Notes under the pieces: generated by a model
What the model saw: the letters and a program-made list of their open reading frames with translations, nothing else
The model's database searches: none
What the model was told of the DNA's origin: nothing
Assembly (NCBI GenBank): GCA_031292615.1
Contig: JARLGT010000071.1
Coordinates: 1 to 48,692, forward strand
DNA: 48,692 bases
Direction: 5' to 3'
DNA from: Coriobacteriia bacterium
Lineage (GTDB): Bacteria; Actinomycetota; Coriobacteriia; Anaerosomatales; JAAXUF01
Shown: positions 1-8,139 of the stretch, in pieces
Layout: each line of letters begins with the position of its first letter
How positions within the stretch are numbered: the stretch's first letter is position 1
Position numbers and translations under genes: made by a program

Positions 1-111
1 CGACGGCGTCTCGCCGAGCAGCTCGCGGCGAGTCATCGCGGCGACGGCGGGGTTCTCGGCGGCCTTGAGCCAGGCGAGCGTCGCATCGGGGATGTCAGAC
101 CTGGAGTCCAT
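1..111 (-). CDS. Partial CDS, N-terminus only
   Basis: Reading leftward from an ATG at 111-109 gives an open frame that runs off the window edge. The 37 visible residues begin MDSRSDIPDATLAWLKAAE and continue NPAVAAMTRRELLGE. The pattern of a W-L near the start followed by NPAV and an RELLG helix resembles the N-termini of helical-repeat, prenyltransferase-like or HEAT-like proteins of Actinobacteria, but there is too little to assign a family. No good Shine-Dalgarno sequence is seen before the ATG. The next gene in the same direction ends 45 bases upstream of this start, so the two could be co-transcribed. Confidence 0.5.
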   Translation of the reverse strand, partial: MDSRSDIPDATLAWLKAAENPAVAAMTRRELLGETPS

Positions 112-156
112 AGTAGGTAGGTACCCGGGTGGCGGTGGTGGGTGGGGCGCGACAGC

Positions 157-567
157 TCAGCCGAGACGGAAGATGGCGATAGCGGCAACTAGGCCGGTGG
201 CTGCGAAGATGCCGCCGACGATCAGGCTGTGGGCGACGAGCGCCCGCCCACGCAAGTGAACCTCGCGGTGCTCTCGAAGCGCTTCAAAGCGCTCGGTAGC
301 GGTCAGTGCGAAGTGCATCAACGTGCCTACGGCGCAGCCCATCACAAACGGCGGCAGCGCAAAGATCGGTGTTGCCGCCAGCAACGCGCCCAGAACTCCG
401 ACTGTGGCCGCCAGCCCGAGGTGGGAGATGGCGCCGCCGCTGCTGCCTGCCGCCAGCAGAGCAGGCAGTGGCACCAGCAGCATCGCGAGAGCGGCGGCCG
501 CAAGCGACGCGTCGCCCTCGGCGCGGCGGTTCACGGTGTCGATGAGGCTCGAGGTGGCGCCGGTCAT
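157..567 (-). CDS. Small membrane protein of unknown function
   Basis: A 136-residue protein starting MTGATSSLIDTVNRRA. The ATG at 567 is preceded by GGAGGG at normal spacing, which decides the start; a longer frame upstream is ignored because it has no ribosome site and reads as intergenic DNA. There are three clear hydrophobic stretches, around residues 22-42, 49-80 and 111-134, separated by a basic and acidic loop (TERFEALREHREVHLRGR), so it is an integral membrane protein. I do not recognise the family. About 100 bases upstream of the start is a perfect TGTGA-N6-TCACA palindrome, so the gene may be controlled by a CRP/FNR-family regulator. Confidence 0.65.
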   Translation of the reverse strand: MTGATSSLIDTVNRRAEGDASLAAAALAMLLVPLPALLAAGSSGGAISHLGLAATVGVLGALLAATPIFALPPFVMGCAVGTLMHFALTATERFEALREHREVHLRGRALVAHSLIVGGIFAATGLVAAIAIFRLG

Positions 568-668
568 GCGCGACCCTCCGGTGTCGGTACGCACATCTCG
601 ATGGTGATTTCGCGTCGTGGGCGCGTCTCCCTGCCAAGTGAGAGCCGACCAAGGCGATGCCGTGAAAG

Positions 669-684
669 TGTGACGGTCGTCACA
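669..684. promoter_or_regulatory. CRP/FNR-family operator candidate
   Basis: The sequence TGTGACGGTCGTCACA is a perfect inverted repeat with half-sites TGTGA and TCACA separated by six bases, the classical spacing for CRP-type regulators. It lies in the gap between the exporter gene that ends at 764 and the start at 567, so its probable target is the small membrane protein at 157-567. A second perfect copy of the same half-sites occurs at 17708-17723. No regulator of this family is encoded in the window. Confidence 0.5.
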
Positions 685-763
685 GTTGCCGTGTCTGGGA
701 GCGTTGGGAATCAGGACGCACGGCCGAGATCGAGAGCTATGACATCCCACAAAACTTAGCGCG

Positions 764-1714
764 CTACCCCTCGCCAAGCCCCGTGTCGATCTCGGGTCGC
801 TGACCGCCAAAGCTCTGCCCCAACGCCACACCGGTGGCGATGGCCACGCATCCGATTGCCTGCAGCACCCCGAGCGACTCGCCGAGAACCAACCAGCCGG
901 TGATCAGCGCCACGACGGGCACCGCGTTGATCGCGAGGGCTGCTCGGCTGGCGGGAAGCTTGCGGAGCGCCATGGCGTAGAGGCCGAAAGCGCCCAGGCT
1001 CACAAATGCGCCCAAGTAGGCGACGCCCCACCAAGCGCTTGCTGGCATCGCGAGCCACGTGCGTGGATTCGAGGCCAGCGCGCCGGGCAAGAACAGCGCA
1101 ACTCCCGCCAGCGCCTGGATGCCGGTCAGCATCCACGGGTCGTAGCGCTGCACGAGGTGCTTCAGCGCGATCATCGACCCGGCCGCACTGACCATCGCGA
1201 CGACTTCAAGGACGTTTCCAAGCACAGGATTGGGCGCGTGCACTCCGGCGGTCGCCCCCAGCGACAGGGCAGCCACGCCGCCGATTGAAAGGGCTATGCC
1301 GCCCAGCGTCCTTGCCGAGATGTGCTCGTGCAGGAAGACCCACGCACCGGCCGCCACGAGGAGTGGAACGAGCGCCGAGATAACGCCCGCCTGCGATGAC
1401 GTCGTAAGCCCGATCGCGTAGTTCTCGCACAGATAGTAGATCCCGGGCTGCAGCAGGCAGACAAGCACGAGCCAGCCGATATCGCCTCGGCGGTAGTCGG
1501 GCTTGGGGATGCGCGCCCAGAACGGTGCCAGTACCAGGCAGGCGATCACCAGGCGCAGCCAGACCACCGTCATCGGCGAGAAGCCGCCTTCCAGCGCGGT
1601 CTTGGTGGCCATGAAACTCATGCCCCAGAAGATCACGGCGCCGATCAGGCAGAGCATGGCGAGCCAGGGCGAGCCTGCCGAGCGGGTCTCGGCGGAGGGT
1701 ACTGGTGACGGCAT
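764..1714 (-). CDS. EamA/DMT-family transporter
   Basis: A 316-residue integral membrane protein with about ten hydrophobic segments in two EamA repeats. The first repeat starts at WLAMLCLIGAVIFWGMSFMATK and the second near NVLEVVAMVSAAGSMIALKH. The family (drug/metabolite transporter superfamily, RhaT/YdcZ-like) exports small metabolites or amino acids across the inner membrane; the substrate cannot be told from sequence. The ATG at 1714 has AGGAG six bases upstream. A longer frame continues far upstream but overlaps the permease on the other strand and reads as a shadow there. It is divergent from the permease starting near 1898, so 1715-1897 should carry two promoters. Confidence 0.85.
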   Translation of the reverse strand: MPSPVPSAETRSAGSPWLAMLCLIGAVIFWGMSFMATKTALEGGFSPMTVVWLRLVIACLVLAPFWARIPKPDYRRGDIGWLVLVCLLQPGIYYLCENYAIGLTTSSQAGVISALVPLLVAAGAWVFLHEHISARTLGGIALSIGGVAALSLGATAGVHAPNPVLGNVLEVVAMVSAAGSMIALKHLVQRYDPWMLTGIQALAGVALFLPGALASNPRTWLAMPASAWWGVAYLGAFVSLGAFGLYAMALRKLPASRAALAINAVPVVALITGWLVLGESLGVLQAIGCVAIATGVALGQSFGGQRPEIDTGLGEG

Positions 1715-1880
1715 TCGATCTCCTGGTCGGGGGGATGCCTCCACCTTACCAGTAGTGTCTGTGCCGGGCCGAGGTGGGAGCGCGGGGTGGTGTTCGCGCG
1801 CCAGCTGGCCGGTCGTTTGCGCTATCGTCGTTTTGGTCGCCGAGCAGCGAGAGCTGGTGCGCCGACCCATCCGAGAGCCC

Positions 1881-1900
1881 ACAGGAGGTGAACTGCGATC
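1881..1900 (+). promoter_or_regulatory. Strong RBS in front of an ATC start
   Basis: AGGAGG at 1883-1888 is followed nine bases later by ATC at 1898. This is ideal spacing for initiation at ATC. No ATG, GTG or TTG in this frame lies between the in-frame stop TGA at 1889-1891 and the GTG at 1946. Confidence 0.6.
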
Positions 1901-4279
1901 CGTCCCCGCTGGAAGAAGGTCTACCGCGACCTTCTCGCGCACAAGGTGCGAACTGTGCTTGTGGTGCTCTCGATTGCGGTCGGCATCTTCGCCGTAGCCG
2001 TGATGATGGGCGGCCGAGCAGTCCTCATACGCGCACTGGACACCGGTTTCCCGGCGACACGCCCTCCCAGCGTGACCTTCCTCACCACCGCATTCGACGA
2101 CCACCTGGTCATGGCCGTGGCGCGAGATCCAGAAGTCGCCGCGGCCCAAGGGCGTCGCACGATTCAGATCAGCTTCCGACGCAACGGCGGGGCGTGGCAG
2201 AACATCACGCTCTATGCGTTCAAGGACTACTCCAACATCAGTGTGGGCAAGCTCACGTTCCTCGGTGGGGCACAGCCGCCTCGGCGAGACGAGATCCTGA
2301 TTGAGAAGGGGACGGCTTCGTTCTTCGGGCTCGGGACAGGTGACAGTCTCGAGTTCGAGACCTCGAACACCAAGCATCCGGCATTGACTGTCGCCGGCAC
2401 GGTGCACGATCTGAACGCCATGGTGCCGATGATGACCGGTCGCGCCGTGGGCTACATCAACTGGGACGAGCTTTCCGCCTTCGACGAGCAGCCGGCGTAC
2501 AACCAGCTCGACGTGGCCGCCGCCGGCCACCCGACGTCGCTCGGCGAGGTCTCGGCGGTGGGTTCTCGGCTGCGAGACAACGTGATTGAACCTCAGGGCG
2601 TGACGGTGCTGCGGATGCTCGCCCACGAGCCTGGCGTGCAGAACATCGCCGATATCTTCAAGGCCGTGAGCATGCTGCTGGTACTGGTCGGTGCGATGAC
2701 GCTCGCCCTTTCCGGCTTTCTCGTGATCAACACGATTGGAGCGCTGGTCACCCAACAGACGCGACAGCTCGGAGTGATGAAGGCGATCGGCGCCAGATCC
2801 GGCCAGCTCATCGGGATGTTCTTCGCGATGGTCATGGCGTACGGCGTGCTCGCCGTGGTGGTGGCGTTGCCGCTCGGGCAGCTCGGCTCAAACGCGTTCG
2901 CAGACTTTGGCGCGAGCAAGCTCGACTTCCTGGTTGCCGACTACCGCGCGCCCGCCTCGATCCTGGCCATCGAGCTCTCGGTTGGGCTGCTCGTGCCGCT
3001 GATTGCGGCTTCGGTCCCGGTGGTGTTGGGCATGCGGATGCCTGTGCGTCATGCCTTGTACTCGACCGGGACGGGCAGCGGCGAGTTTGGCGAGGGCATC
3101 ATCGACCGTTTGCTCAGCAAACTGCGGGGGCTGCCTCGGCCGGTTGCACTCGCGCTGCGCAACACGTTCCTGCGAAAGGGGAGACTGGCGCTCACGCTTG
3201 TCACGCTGACGCTGGCGGCTGGTGTGTTCATGGCGGTAGCCAGCGTGCGCACGTCAATCGATTTGACAGTGCAGCGCGTGGGCGAGCATCGCGCGATGGA
3301 CGTGTGGGCCGACCTCTATCCCGCGCAGCCGCTGGCTGCGGCCAGCACGGCGGCCATGCGCGTCCCCGGGATCAGCGGGGTCGAGGGTTGGATGCTTCGG
3401 GCCGCCGTGCGGCTGCGGCCCGACCGCAGCGAGTCGGGCGTCCTCTACATCTACGGGCTTCCCGCGCAGACCAAGTACCTCAAGCCGGAGCTCAAGTCGG
3501 GCCGGTGGCTCGCGGCCAACGACACGGACGCCATCGTTTTGGACGATAGCTTCCTGAAGAAGGACCCCGACGCGGTCGTCGGCAGCACGCTGACCTTCAA
3601 GATTCGCAACGTCGACGAGACCTTCCATGTGGTGGGCATCGTCCGAGGCGACCTGCTCAACCAGTTCGGCTACGTGAACCAGCCGTATCTGGACCGCGTG
3701 CTCAACGCGCAGGGCACGGTCGACACGCTGATGCTCGGGACTGTGCAGCACGATGCGGCTTCAGAGACGGAGGCGGCGGCCAAGCTGTCCGACGACTTCT
3801 CGGCGAGGCAGATGCGCGTGACCGACACGATGACTCAGAAGGCGCTCCAAAAGACGATCAGTGACTCGCTGAACATCATCGTGGTCTTCCTGGTCATCAT
3901 GGCGTCGCTGCTTGCGGCGGTCGGTGGGATCGGTCTCTCGGGCACGATGAGCATCAACGTGCTCGAGTCGACCCGCGAGATCGGCGTGATGCGCGCAGTA
4001 GGCGCCTCGAACGCCTCGATCTATCAGATCTTCATCACGGAAGGTGTGGTCGTGGGGCTCGTGAGCTGGGTGTTGGGCGTGATCGTCAGCCTGCCGATCG
4101 GCATTCTGCTCACCGACGCACTGGGGCAGGCGATGAGCTTCCCGCTGTCGTTCGCGTACTCGTCACTCGGCGTCGTGGCGTGGCTCGTCTTCGTGATTGT
4201 GATCTCCGTGCTCGCGAGTCTGCTGCCCGCGTATCGCGCGGCGCGAGTGAGCGTCGCCGAGGCTATCGCATACGAGTAG
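1898..4279 (+). CDS. ABC transporter permease, MacB/FtsX type, probable ATC start
   Basis: A protein of about 793 residues with two FtsX-type units, each a membrane segment, a large extracytoplasmic domain and then three membrane segments. The family exports lipids or peptides or works mechanically with an ABC ATPase. In frame upstream of the first GTG (1946), the codons read I-R-P-R-W-K-K-V-Y-R-D-L-L-A-H-K-V-R-T, which is the conserved cytoplasmic lead-in of this family. The only codon that can start it with a ribosome site is ATC at 1898. Starting at GTG 1946 would drop this conserved helix and has no ribosome site. The second unit begins near LRNTFLRKGRLALTLVTL. No ATPase gene is adjacent, so its partner must lie elsewhere. 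A sequencing error at the start codon is an alternative. Confidence 0.85.
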   Translation: MRPRWKKVYRDLLAHKVRTVLVVLSIAVGIFAVAVMMGGRAVLIRALDTGFPATRPPSVTFLTTAFDDHLVMAVARDPEVAAAQGRRTIQISFRRNGGAWQNITLYAFKDYSNISVGKLTFLGGAQPPRRDEILIEKGTASFFGLGTGDSLEFETSNTKHPALTVAGTVHDLNAMVPMMTGRAVGYINWDELSAFDEQPAYNQLDVAAAGHPTSLGEVSAVGSRLRDNVIEPQGVTVLRMLAHEPGVQNIADIFKAVSMLLVLVGAMTLALSGFLVINTIGALVTQQTRQLGVMKAIGARSGQLIGMFFAMVMAYGVLAVVVALPLGQLGSNAFADFGASKLDFLVADYRAPASILAIELSVGLLVPLIAASVPVVLGMRMPVRHALYSTGTGSGEFGEGIIDRLLSKLRGLPRPVALALRNTFLRKGRLALTLVTLTLAAGVFMAVASVRTSIDLTVQRVGEHRAMDVWADLYPAQPLAAASTAAMRVPGISGVEGWMLRAAVRLRPDRSESGVLYIYGLPAQTKYLKPELKSGRWLAANDTDAIVLDDSFLKKDPDAVVGSTLTFKIRNVDETFHVVGIVRGDLLNQFGYVNQPYLDRVLNAQGTVDTLMLGTVQHDAASETEAAAKLSDDFSARQMRVTDTMTQKALQKTISDSLNIIVVFLVIMASLLAAVGGIGLSGTMSINVLESTREIGVMRAVGASNASIYQIFITEGVVVGLVSWVLGVIVSLPIGILLTDALGQAMSFPLSFAYSSLGVVAWLVFVIVISVLASLLPAYRAARVSVAEAIAYE

Positions 4280-4509
4280 GCGCCCCAATGCCGGGTCCGC
4301 GATGCCGCAAAGAGGCTGCTTTCCAAGCATGCGAGAACATCAAAGGTGGGTCCTTTGGTCGACGTTCGCTTAAGCTAATGCATAGTTAGGCCGAGATACA
4401 GGGTATATGGGCGTGAGCGTGGCGCCTCCCCGACACTGAGCGCCAGAGAGTGTCTCAGGCGATTGCAACGAGGGATTCGACAAGCCTGAGCGCACCACAG
4501 GGGGTTGCA

Positions 4510-5736
4510 ATGAAGCACGAGGCATCAGATCGAAGCATCGACGTTGCCATGGGTCTCGGTGCGCCGGACGACCCAATCGACGTCTCTATCATCCTCCCCG
4601 CGTACTCGGAGGAGGACAACATCGACGGCATCTACGCGCAGGTCGTGCGCGTGATGGAGGGCTCCGGCTACTCGTTCGAGATCCTCTTCGTCGATGACGG
4701 TTCCACCGACACCACGTGGGACAAGATTGCGGCTCTTAGCTTCTTCGATCCTCGAGTCCGAGCGCTTCGACACCGCCGCAACTTCGGTAAGGCCAGCGCG
4801 CTTGCCAACGGGTTCAGGTACGCCCGAGGCGAGATCATGGTCACCTCCGACGCCGACATGCAGTACGACCCCAACGACATCCTTCGTCTTATCGCCAAGG
4901 TGGAGGAGGGCTACGACGTTGTCTCGGCGTACAAGGTCATTCGCCGAGACCCGCTTTCGAAGCGCATCCCCTCCAGGTTCTTCAACTTCTTCGTCCGAAT
5001 GACCACCGGCGTCGATCTGCACGACATCAACGCCGGTCTGAAGGCGCTTCGCCATCAAGCCGCCGAGGACCTGATCCGTTTCGGCTATGGCGAGTTGCAT
5101 CGCTTCTTCGTCGTGATCGCCGCGCGCCGGGGCTACTCGGTGGCCGAGGTCCCCGTCGAGAGTCTGTATCGGACGACGGGCAAGTCGAAGTACGGCGCCG
5201 AGCGCTACATGCGTGGTGCGCTGGACTTCCTGACCGTGTTCTTCCTGTCCGGCTACTCGGAGCGACCGCTCCATCTCCTAGGCGGGGCCGGGGTCACGCT
5301 GGGTGCTCTGGGAACCGCGATCTTCGCTTACCTGGGCGTCAGCTCGATCATGGCGGGCGTCAACATGGCCGGTCGGCCGATGTTCACGGTGGCGGCCCTG
5401 CTCGTGCTCACCGGCTGCCAGCTGCTCGTAGCGGGCCTGATCGCCGAGATGATCAACAATCTCGAACGGGCCGATGCCGGTCGCTCCAAGATCGCGCAGG
5501 TGCTGGGAGTCGAGCGCCGCTCGGCGCTCGTGCTGGCGCCGGGCGTGCAGGTCGAACGTCGCCGCGGAACCGGCGGTCCCACTCCAGGGGCGGCGGTGCC
5601 TATCGGCCCTGGTCACGGAGGTGTCGTGGTCGAACGCCGTCAGGCTCGTCGGCCCGCCGCAGCGCCTCGACAGGCAGCAGCGGTGGTCGCCGAAGAGCCC
5701 GAGTCGGCCGCATCGCCGTTGACCGAGCAGGCCTAG
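4510..5736 (+). CDS. GT2 glycosyltransferase with C-terminal membrane segments
   Basis: A 408-residue protein. Residues 25-240 form a GT-A fold of family 2 with VSIILPAYSEEDNI, VDDGS (61-65) and a SDADMQ metal site (D114, D116), as in dolichol-phosphate-mannose synthase and GtrB/ArnC-type enzymes that load a sugar onto polyprenyl phosphate. Two hydrophobic segments follow (about 256-276 and 291-314), then a tail of about 80 residues rich in Arg, Ala and Val with little structure. The ATG at 4510 is preceded by AGGGGG; an in-frame GTG at 4450 lacks such a site. This is the first gene of the polysaccharide locus and probably makes the lipid-linked sugar donor for membrane transferases such as the GT39-like protein downstream (inference). 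Confidence 0.85.
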   Translation: MKHEASDRSIDVAMGLGAPDDPIDVSIILPAYSEEDNIDGIYAQVVRVMEGSGYSFEILFVDDGSTDTTWDKIAALSFFDPRVRALRHRRNFGKASALANGFRYARGEIMVTSDADMQYDPNDILRLIAKVEEGYDVVSAYKVIRRDPLSKRIPSRFFNFFVRMTTGVDLHDINAGLKALRHQAAEDLIRFGYGELHRFFVVIAARRGYSVAEVPVESLYRTTGKSKYGAERYMRGALDFLTVFFLSGYSERPLHLLGGAGVTLGALGTAIFAYLGVSSIMAGVNMAGRPMFTVAALLVLTGCQLLVAGLIAEMINNLERADAGRSKIAQVLGVERRSALVLAPGVQVERRRGTGGPTPGAAVPIGPGHGGVVVERRQARRPAAAPRQAAAVVAEEPESAASPLTEQA

Positions 5737-5739
5737 CCG

Positions 5740-6705
5740 CTACTCTCCCGTCGGCGGGAGGGTGGGCACGATCGTCTCGGCGACGAAGCCAGCTTCCTGG
5801 ATGAGCAGCGTCGCGGCCAGAAGAGGCGCAATCAGGACGATCTTGGGATCTGTGGCGTGGCGCTGCAAGATGTGCCCCATGCTCCTGAGGCGAATTCCCA
5901 CGAACTTGGCGATTGGCACCTTGCGTGAGAACTGCCGCTTGGCTCGGCCTCTGACGAAAAGCCAGCGGGCGAACTCGCGCAGGCTCGTGCGCGCGGGATG
6001 CACGATTGCGGCGTCGGGTACGAAGACGATCCGGCGCCCCGCCAGATTGAAGCGGTGGGCGAGTTCGGTGTCCTCGCCGCCGTATGTGAGTGATTCGTCG
6101 AAACCGCCAAGCTCGCGCAACGTCGCAGCTCGAAGCGCGCAGTTGCCCGCGGCGATGTTGTCGGTCGTTCCATCCGGATCCACGCGAAACATGTTGGCGT
6201 AGCCAGCGGTGCCGCCGGCGGGAAAGCCCAAGGCCGAGATCGAGTCCCCGACGAAGCCCGCTGCCGGGATGCAGATGCTGCCGATAGCCCCGTGCACGTT
6301 CGGGTCGTCGAACGCGAGGAGTAGCGAGGTCATCCAGCCCGGCTCGGGCACACAGTCGTCATCGATGCCAAGGACGATCTCGCCCTGCGATGCCTCGAAC
6401 GCGCGGTTGCGGTTGTACCCGAGTCCGCGCCGAGCTGGAATCGCGATCCAGCGGATGCCATGCTCGTCGCATGTCTCGGTGGGGGCGTCCGTACCGGGCG
6501 TCTCGACGGCGACGATGATCTCGCGCCGAGCCGGGCCCTCAATCTCGCGCAGCGTGCTCACGAGACGGTCGAGCTCGGGGATTCGTTTACGCGCAACGAC
6601 GAGTAGCGAGACCAGCGGAGCGTCGATCGCGGCCGATGGCAAATCTTGGATGGGCCGACTCGGCGAAGTAAGGCTGTCTACCTCGATCGGCTCGTCTGTG
6701 CGCAT
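5740..6705 (-). CDS. GT2 family glycosyltransferase
   Basis: A 321-residue GT-A glycosyltransferase. The core runs from about residue 31 (LVSLLVVARKR) through GIDDDCVPEPGW (metal-binding D115-D117) to GGEDTELAHRFNLAG, the ED motif typical of mycofactocin- and rhamnosyl-type GT2 enzymes that add a sugar to a growing glycan. A hydrophobic stretch near the C-terminus (IVLIAPLLAATLLI) may anchor it to the membrane. The ATG at 6705 is chosen because the frame upstream is low quality; GAGGGA lies about 11 bases before it. Its stop is three bases from the stop of the convergent glycosyltransferase, and it is divergent from the GNAT gene at 6939. Confidence 0.82.
   Translation of the reverse strand: MRTDEPIEVDSLTSPSRPIQDLPSAAIDAPLVSLLVVARKRIPELDRLVSTLREIEGPARREIIVAVETPGTDAPTETCDEHGIRWIAIPARRGLGYNRNRAFEASQGEIVLGIDDDCVPEPGWMTSLLLAFDDPNVHGAIGSICIPAAGFVGDSISALGFPAGGTAGYANMFRVDPDGTTDNIAAGNCALRAATLRELGGFDESLTYGGEDTELAHRFNLAGRRIVFVPDAAIVHPARTSLREFARWLFVRGRAKRQFSRKVPIAKFVGIRLRSMGHILQRHATDPKIVLIAPLLAATLLIQEAGFVAETIVPTLPPTGE
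5742..5763. terminator. Hairpin at convergent gene junction
   Basis: ACTCTCCCG (5742-5750), loop TCGG, CGGGAGGGT (5755-5763) form a nine-pair stem with one G-U pair. It overlaps the last codons of the minus-strand gene and lies just after the stop of the plus-strand gene, so it could stop transcripts from both sides. There is no T-tract, so termination efficiency is uncertain. Confidence 0.4.
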
Positions 6706-6845
6706 GTTGAATCTATTCCCTCTTGCCGAGTGAGACCGCGCGGGTCGACGACGAGAACAATAGCGTGTCCAGTCTCGGCTGAACACAAATCGCCGATGCT
6801 GCGACGCGACTGCCTGCAGGATGTTTACACCGGGGGTACGAACGA

Positions 6846-6860
6846 GCACTCTCGTAGTGC
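6846..6860. repeat. Inverted repeat in divergent intergenic region
   Basis: GCACT-CTCGT-AGTGC lies between the divergent starts at 6705 and 6939. It could be an operator or a small hairpin; nothing else in this 233-base gap is recognisable. Confidence 0.25.
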
Positions 6861-6938
6861 CATCCGAGCGGGACTGCAACGGGCGAATCGAGCCCGACTT
6901 TGGCTTGCGGGGGAAGACGAGAGGAAGGCAAGTTCGCA

Positions 6939-8084
6939 GTGTCCGACGCGCGCTGGAGCGTGACAGAGCATCGAGGCCGAGATGGGTTCATCTCGGTCGA
7001 GGCGGATTGGCGGCGCCTCTACTCCGAGATGCCCAATCCCTCCATGTGGCACTCCTTCGAAGCGAATCGGGCCTACCTCGAGCATCTGTGTCCATCGCCC
7101 GAGCAGTTTCGGTGTCTCGCGCTGGACGACGGGACGCGAGTCCGAGCCATCCTGCCGCTCGAGGAGCGCATCGATCGTGCACTGGGAATCCCGCTCCGGG
7201 TGTGGGGGTTGCCCTGCGGGGAGTGGTGGAGGATCTCCGACGCGATAGGGCCTGACGACGACGCGAGGGAGTTACTGCTCGCGGAGGTGCTCGCTCACCT
7301 GCGCCGGGACCCACATCGCCCATCGCTTCTCGTACTGGGCCGACTGCCCGAGTCCTCGGGGCTTTGGGACGCAGCGGGTCAGCTCGGTCCGCGCGACGTG
7401 TTCACGTTTCCCGATGGCGCGGTCTACCTCATTCGGACGGACAGCTTCGAGGGACTCATGGGTCGGCTCTCGAGCGCGGGTCGCAAGAAGCTGCGCGTTG
7501 CAGAACAGCACTTTGAGTCGCTCCCGGGCGCACGCTACGTCAGCTGCAAGGAGCCCGCCGAGCTTGCCGAGGAGTTCGACCACTTCCTCGACGTCGAGGC
7601 CTCGGGATGGAAAGGCGAGCAAGGGACCGCAGTGAAGTCCAATCCCGAGCTCGAGGCATTTTACCGCGCCATGACGCAATCCATGGTCGAAGATGGCTGG
7701 TGCGAGATTCACTCGCTCCATGCCGAGGGCCGCTGCATCGCGTCCGAGTTCTGCGTGTTCACGGGAGGGCAGTGCGATGCGCCGAAGGCTGGTTATGACG
7801 AGGCGTACTCGCGAATCATGCCTGGCAAGCTCGTCTTGAATCTGGGGCTCAAGGCGTGCTGCGAGGACCCCCGAATCAAGTATGCGAACGAGATGAGCGA
7901 CGCCGAGTGGCTTGATCTGTGGCATCCAGAGTCGGATGGACTTCGCGTTGACTACATAGCTCTCCGGCCTGTGTCGGGAATGGCGCTCTTGGCTGGACTG
8001 CGTCTGCGGTTCGGCCCGATTCGCCGGATGGTCCGAGCGTTTCGCGCGAGGCAGAAGGCGCGTGTGCGTCGCGCAAGGGCGTGA
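6939..8084 (+). CDS. CelD/FemAB-type GNAT acyltransferase
   Basis: A 381-residue cytosolic protein of the Acetyltransf_6 (CelD, COG5653) type, a double-GNAT fold related to FemAB. The diagnostic region is SSAGRKKLRVAEQHFE, followed by a conserved helix around EAFYRAMTQSMVEDGWCEIHSL and GRCIASEFCVFTGG. Relatives occur in cellulose and exopolysaccharide clusters and are thought to modify sugar residues, but the acyl donor and acceptor are not known. The GTG at 6939 has AGGAAGG ten bases upstream; a TTG at 6900 is in frame but lacks a site. It faces a second protein of the same family at 8140-9186, and the two end 55 bases apart. Confidence 0.75.
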   Translation: MSDARWSVTEHRGRDGFISVEADWRRLYSEMPNPSMWHSFEANRAYLEHLCPSPEQFRCLALDDGTRVRAILPLEERIDRALGIPLRVWGLPCGEWWRISDAIGPDDDARELLLAEVLAHLRRDPHRPSLLVLGRLPESSGLWDAAGQLGPRDVFTFPDGAVYLIRTDSFEGLMGRLSSAGRKKLRVAEQHFESLPGARYVSCKEPAELAEEFDHFLDVEASGWKGEQGTAVKSNPELEAFYRAMTQSMVEDGWCEIHSLHAEGRCIASEFCVFTGGQCDAPKAGYDEAYSRIMPGKLVLNLGLKACCEDPRIKYANEMSDAEWLDLWHPESDGLRVDYIALRPVSGMALLAGLRLRFGPIRRMVRAFRARQKARVRRARA

Positions 8085-8139
8085 AGCAGTTCCGCCTCAG
8101 GATCACGCAGCGCTGGTCGAGACGAGTGGTCGGGCTCGG

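Noticed and set aside
568-831. N-terminal extension of the small membrane protein
   Set aside because: It would span the palindrome and intergenic DNA and lacks a ribosome site, whereas GGAGGG stands before the ATG at 567.
1715-2755. Extension of the EamA gene far upstream
   Set aside because: The extension is His/Arg-rich antisense of the permease; the ATG at 1714 has a good ribosome site and starts exactly at the family N-terminus.
4280-4400. CCGCAAAGAGGC near the permease end as a riboswitch fragment
   Set aside because: No accompanying GGCAAACC block or closing stem is present.
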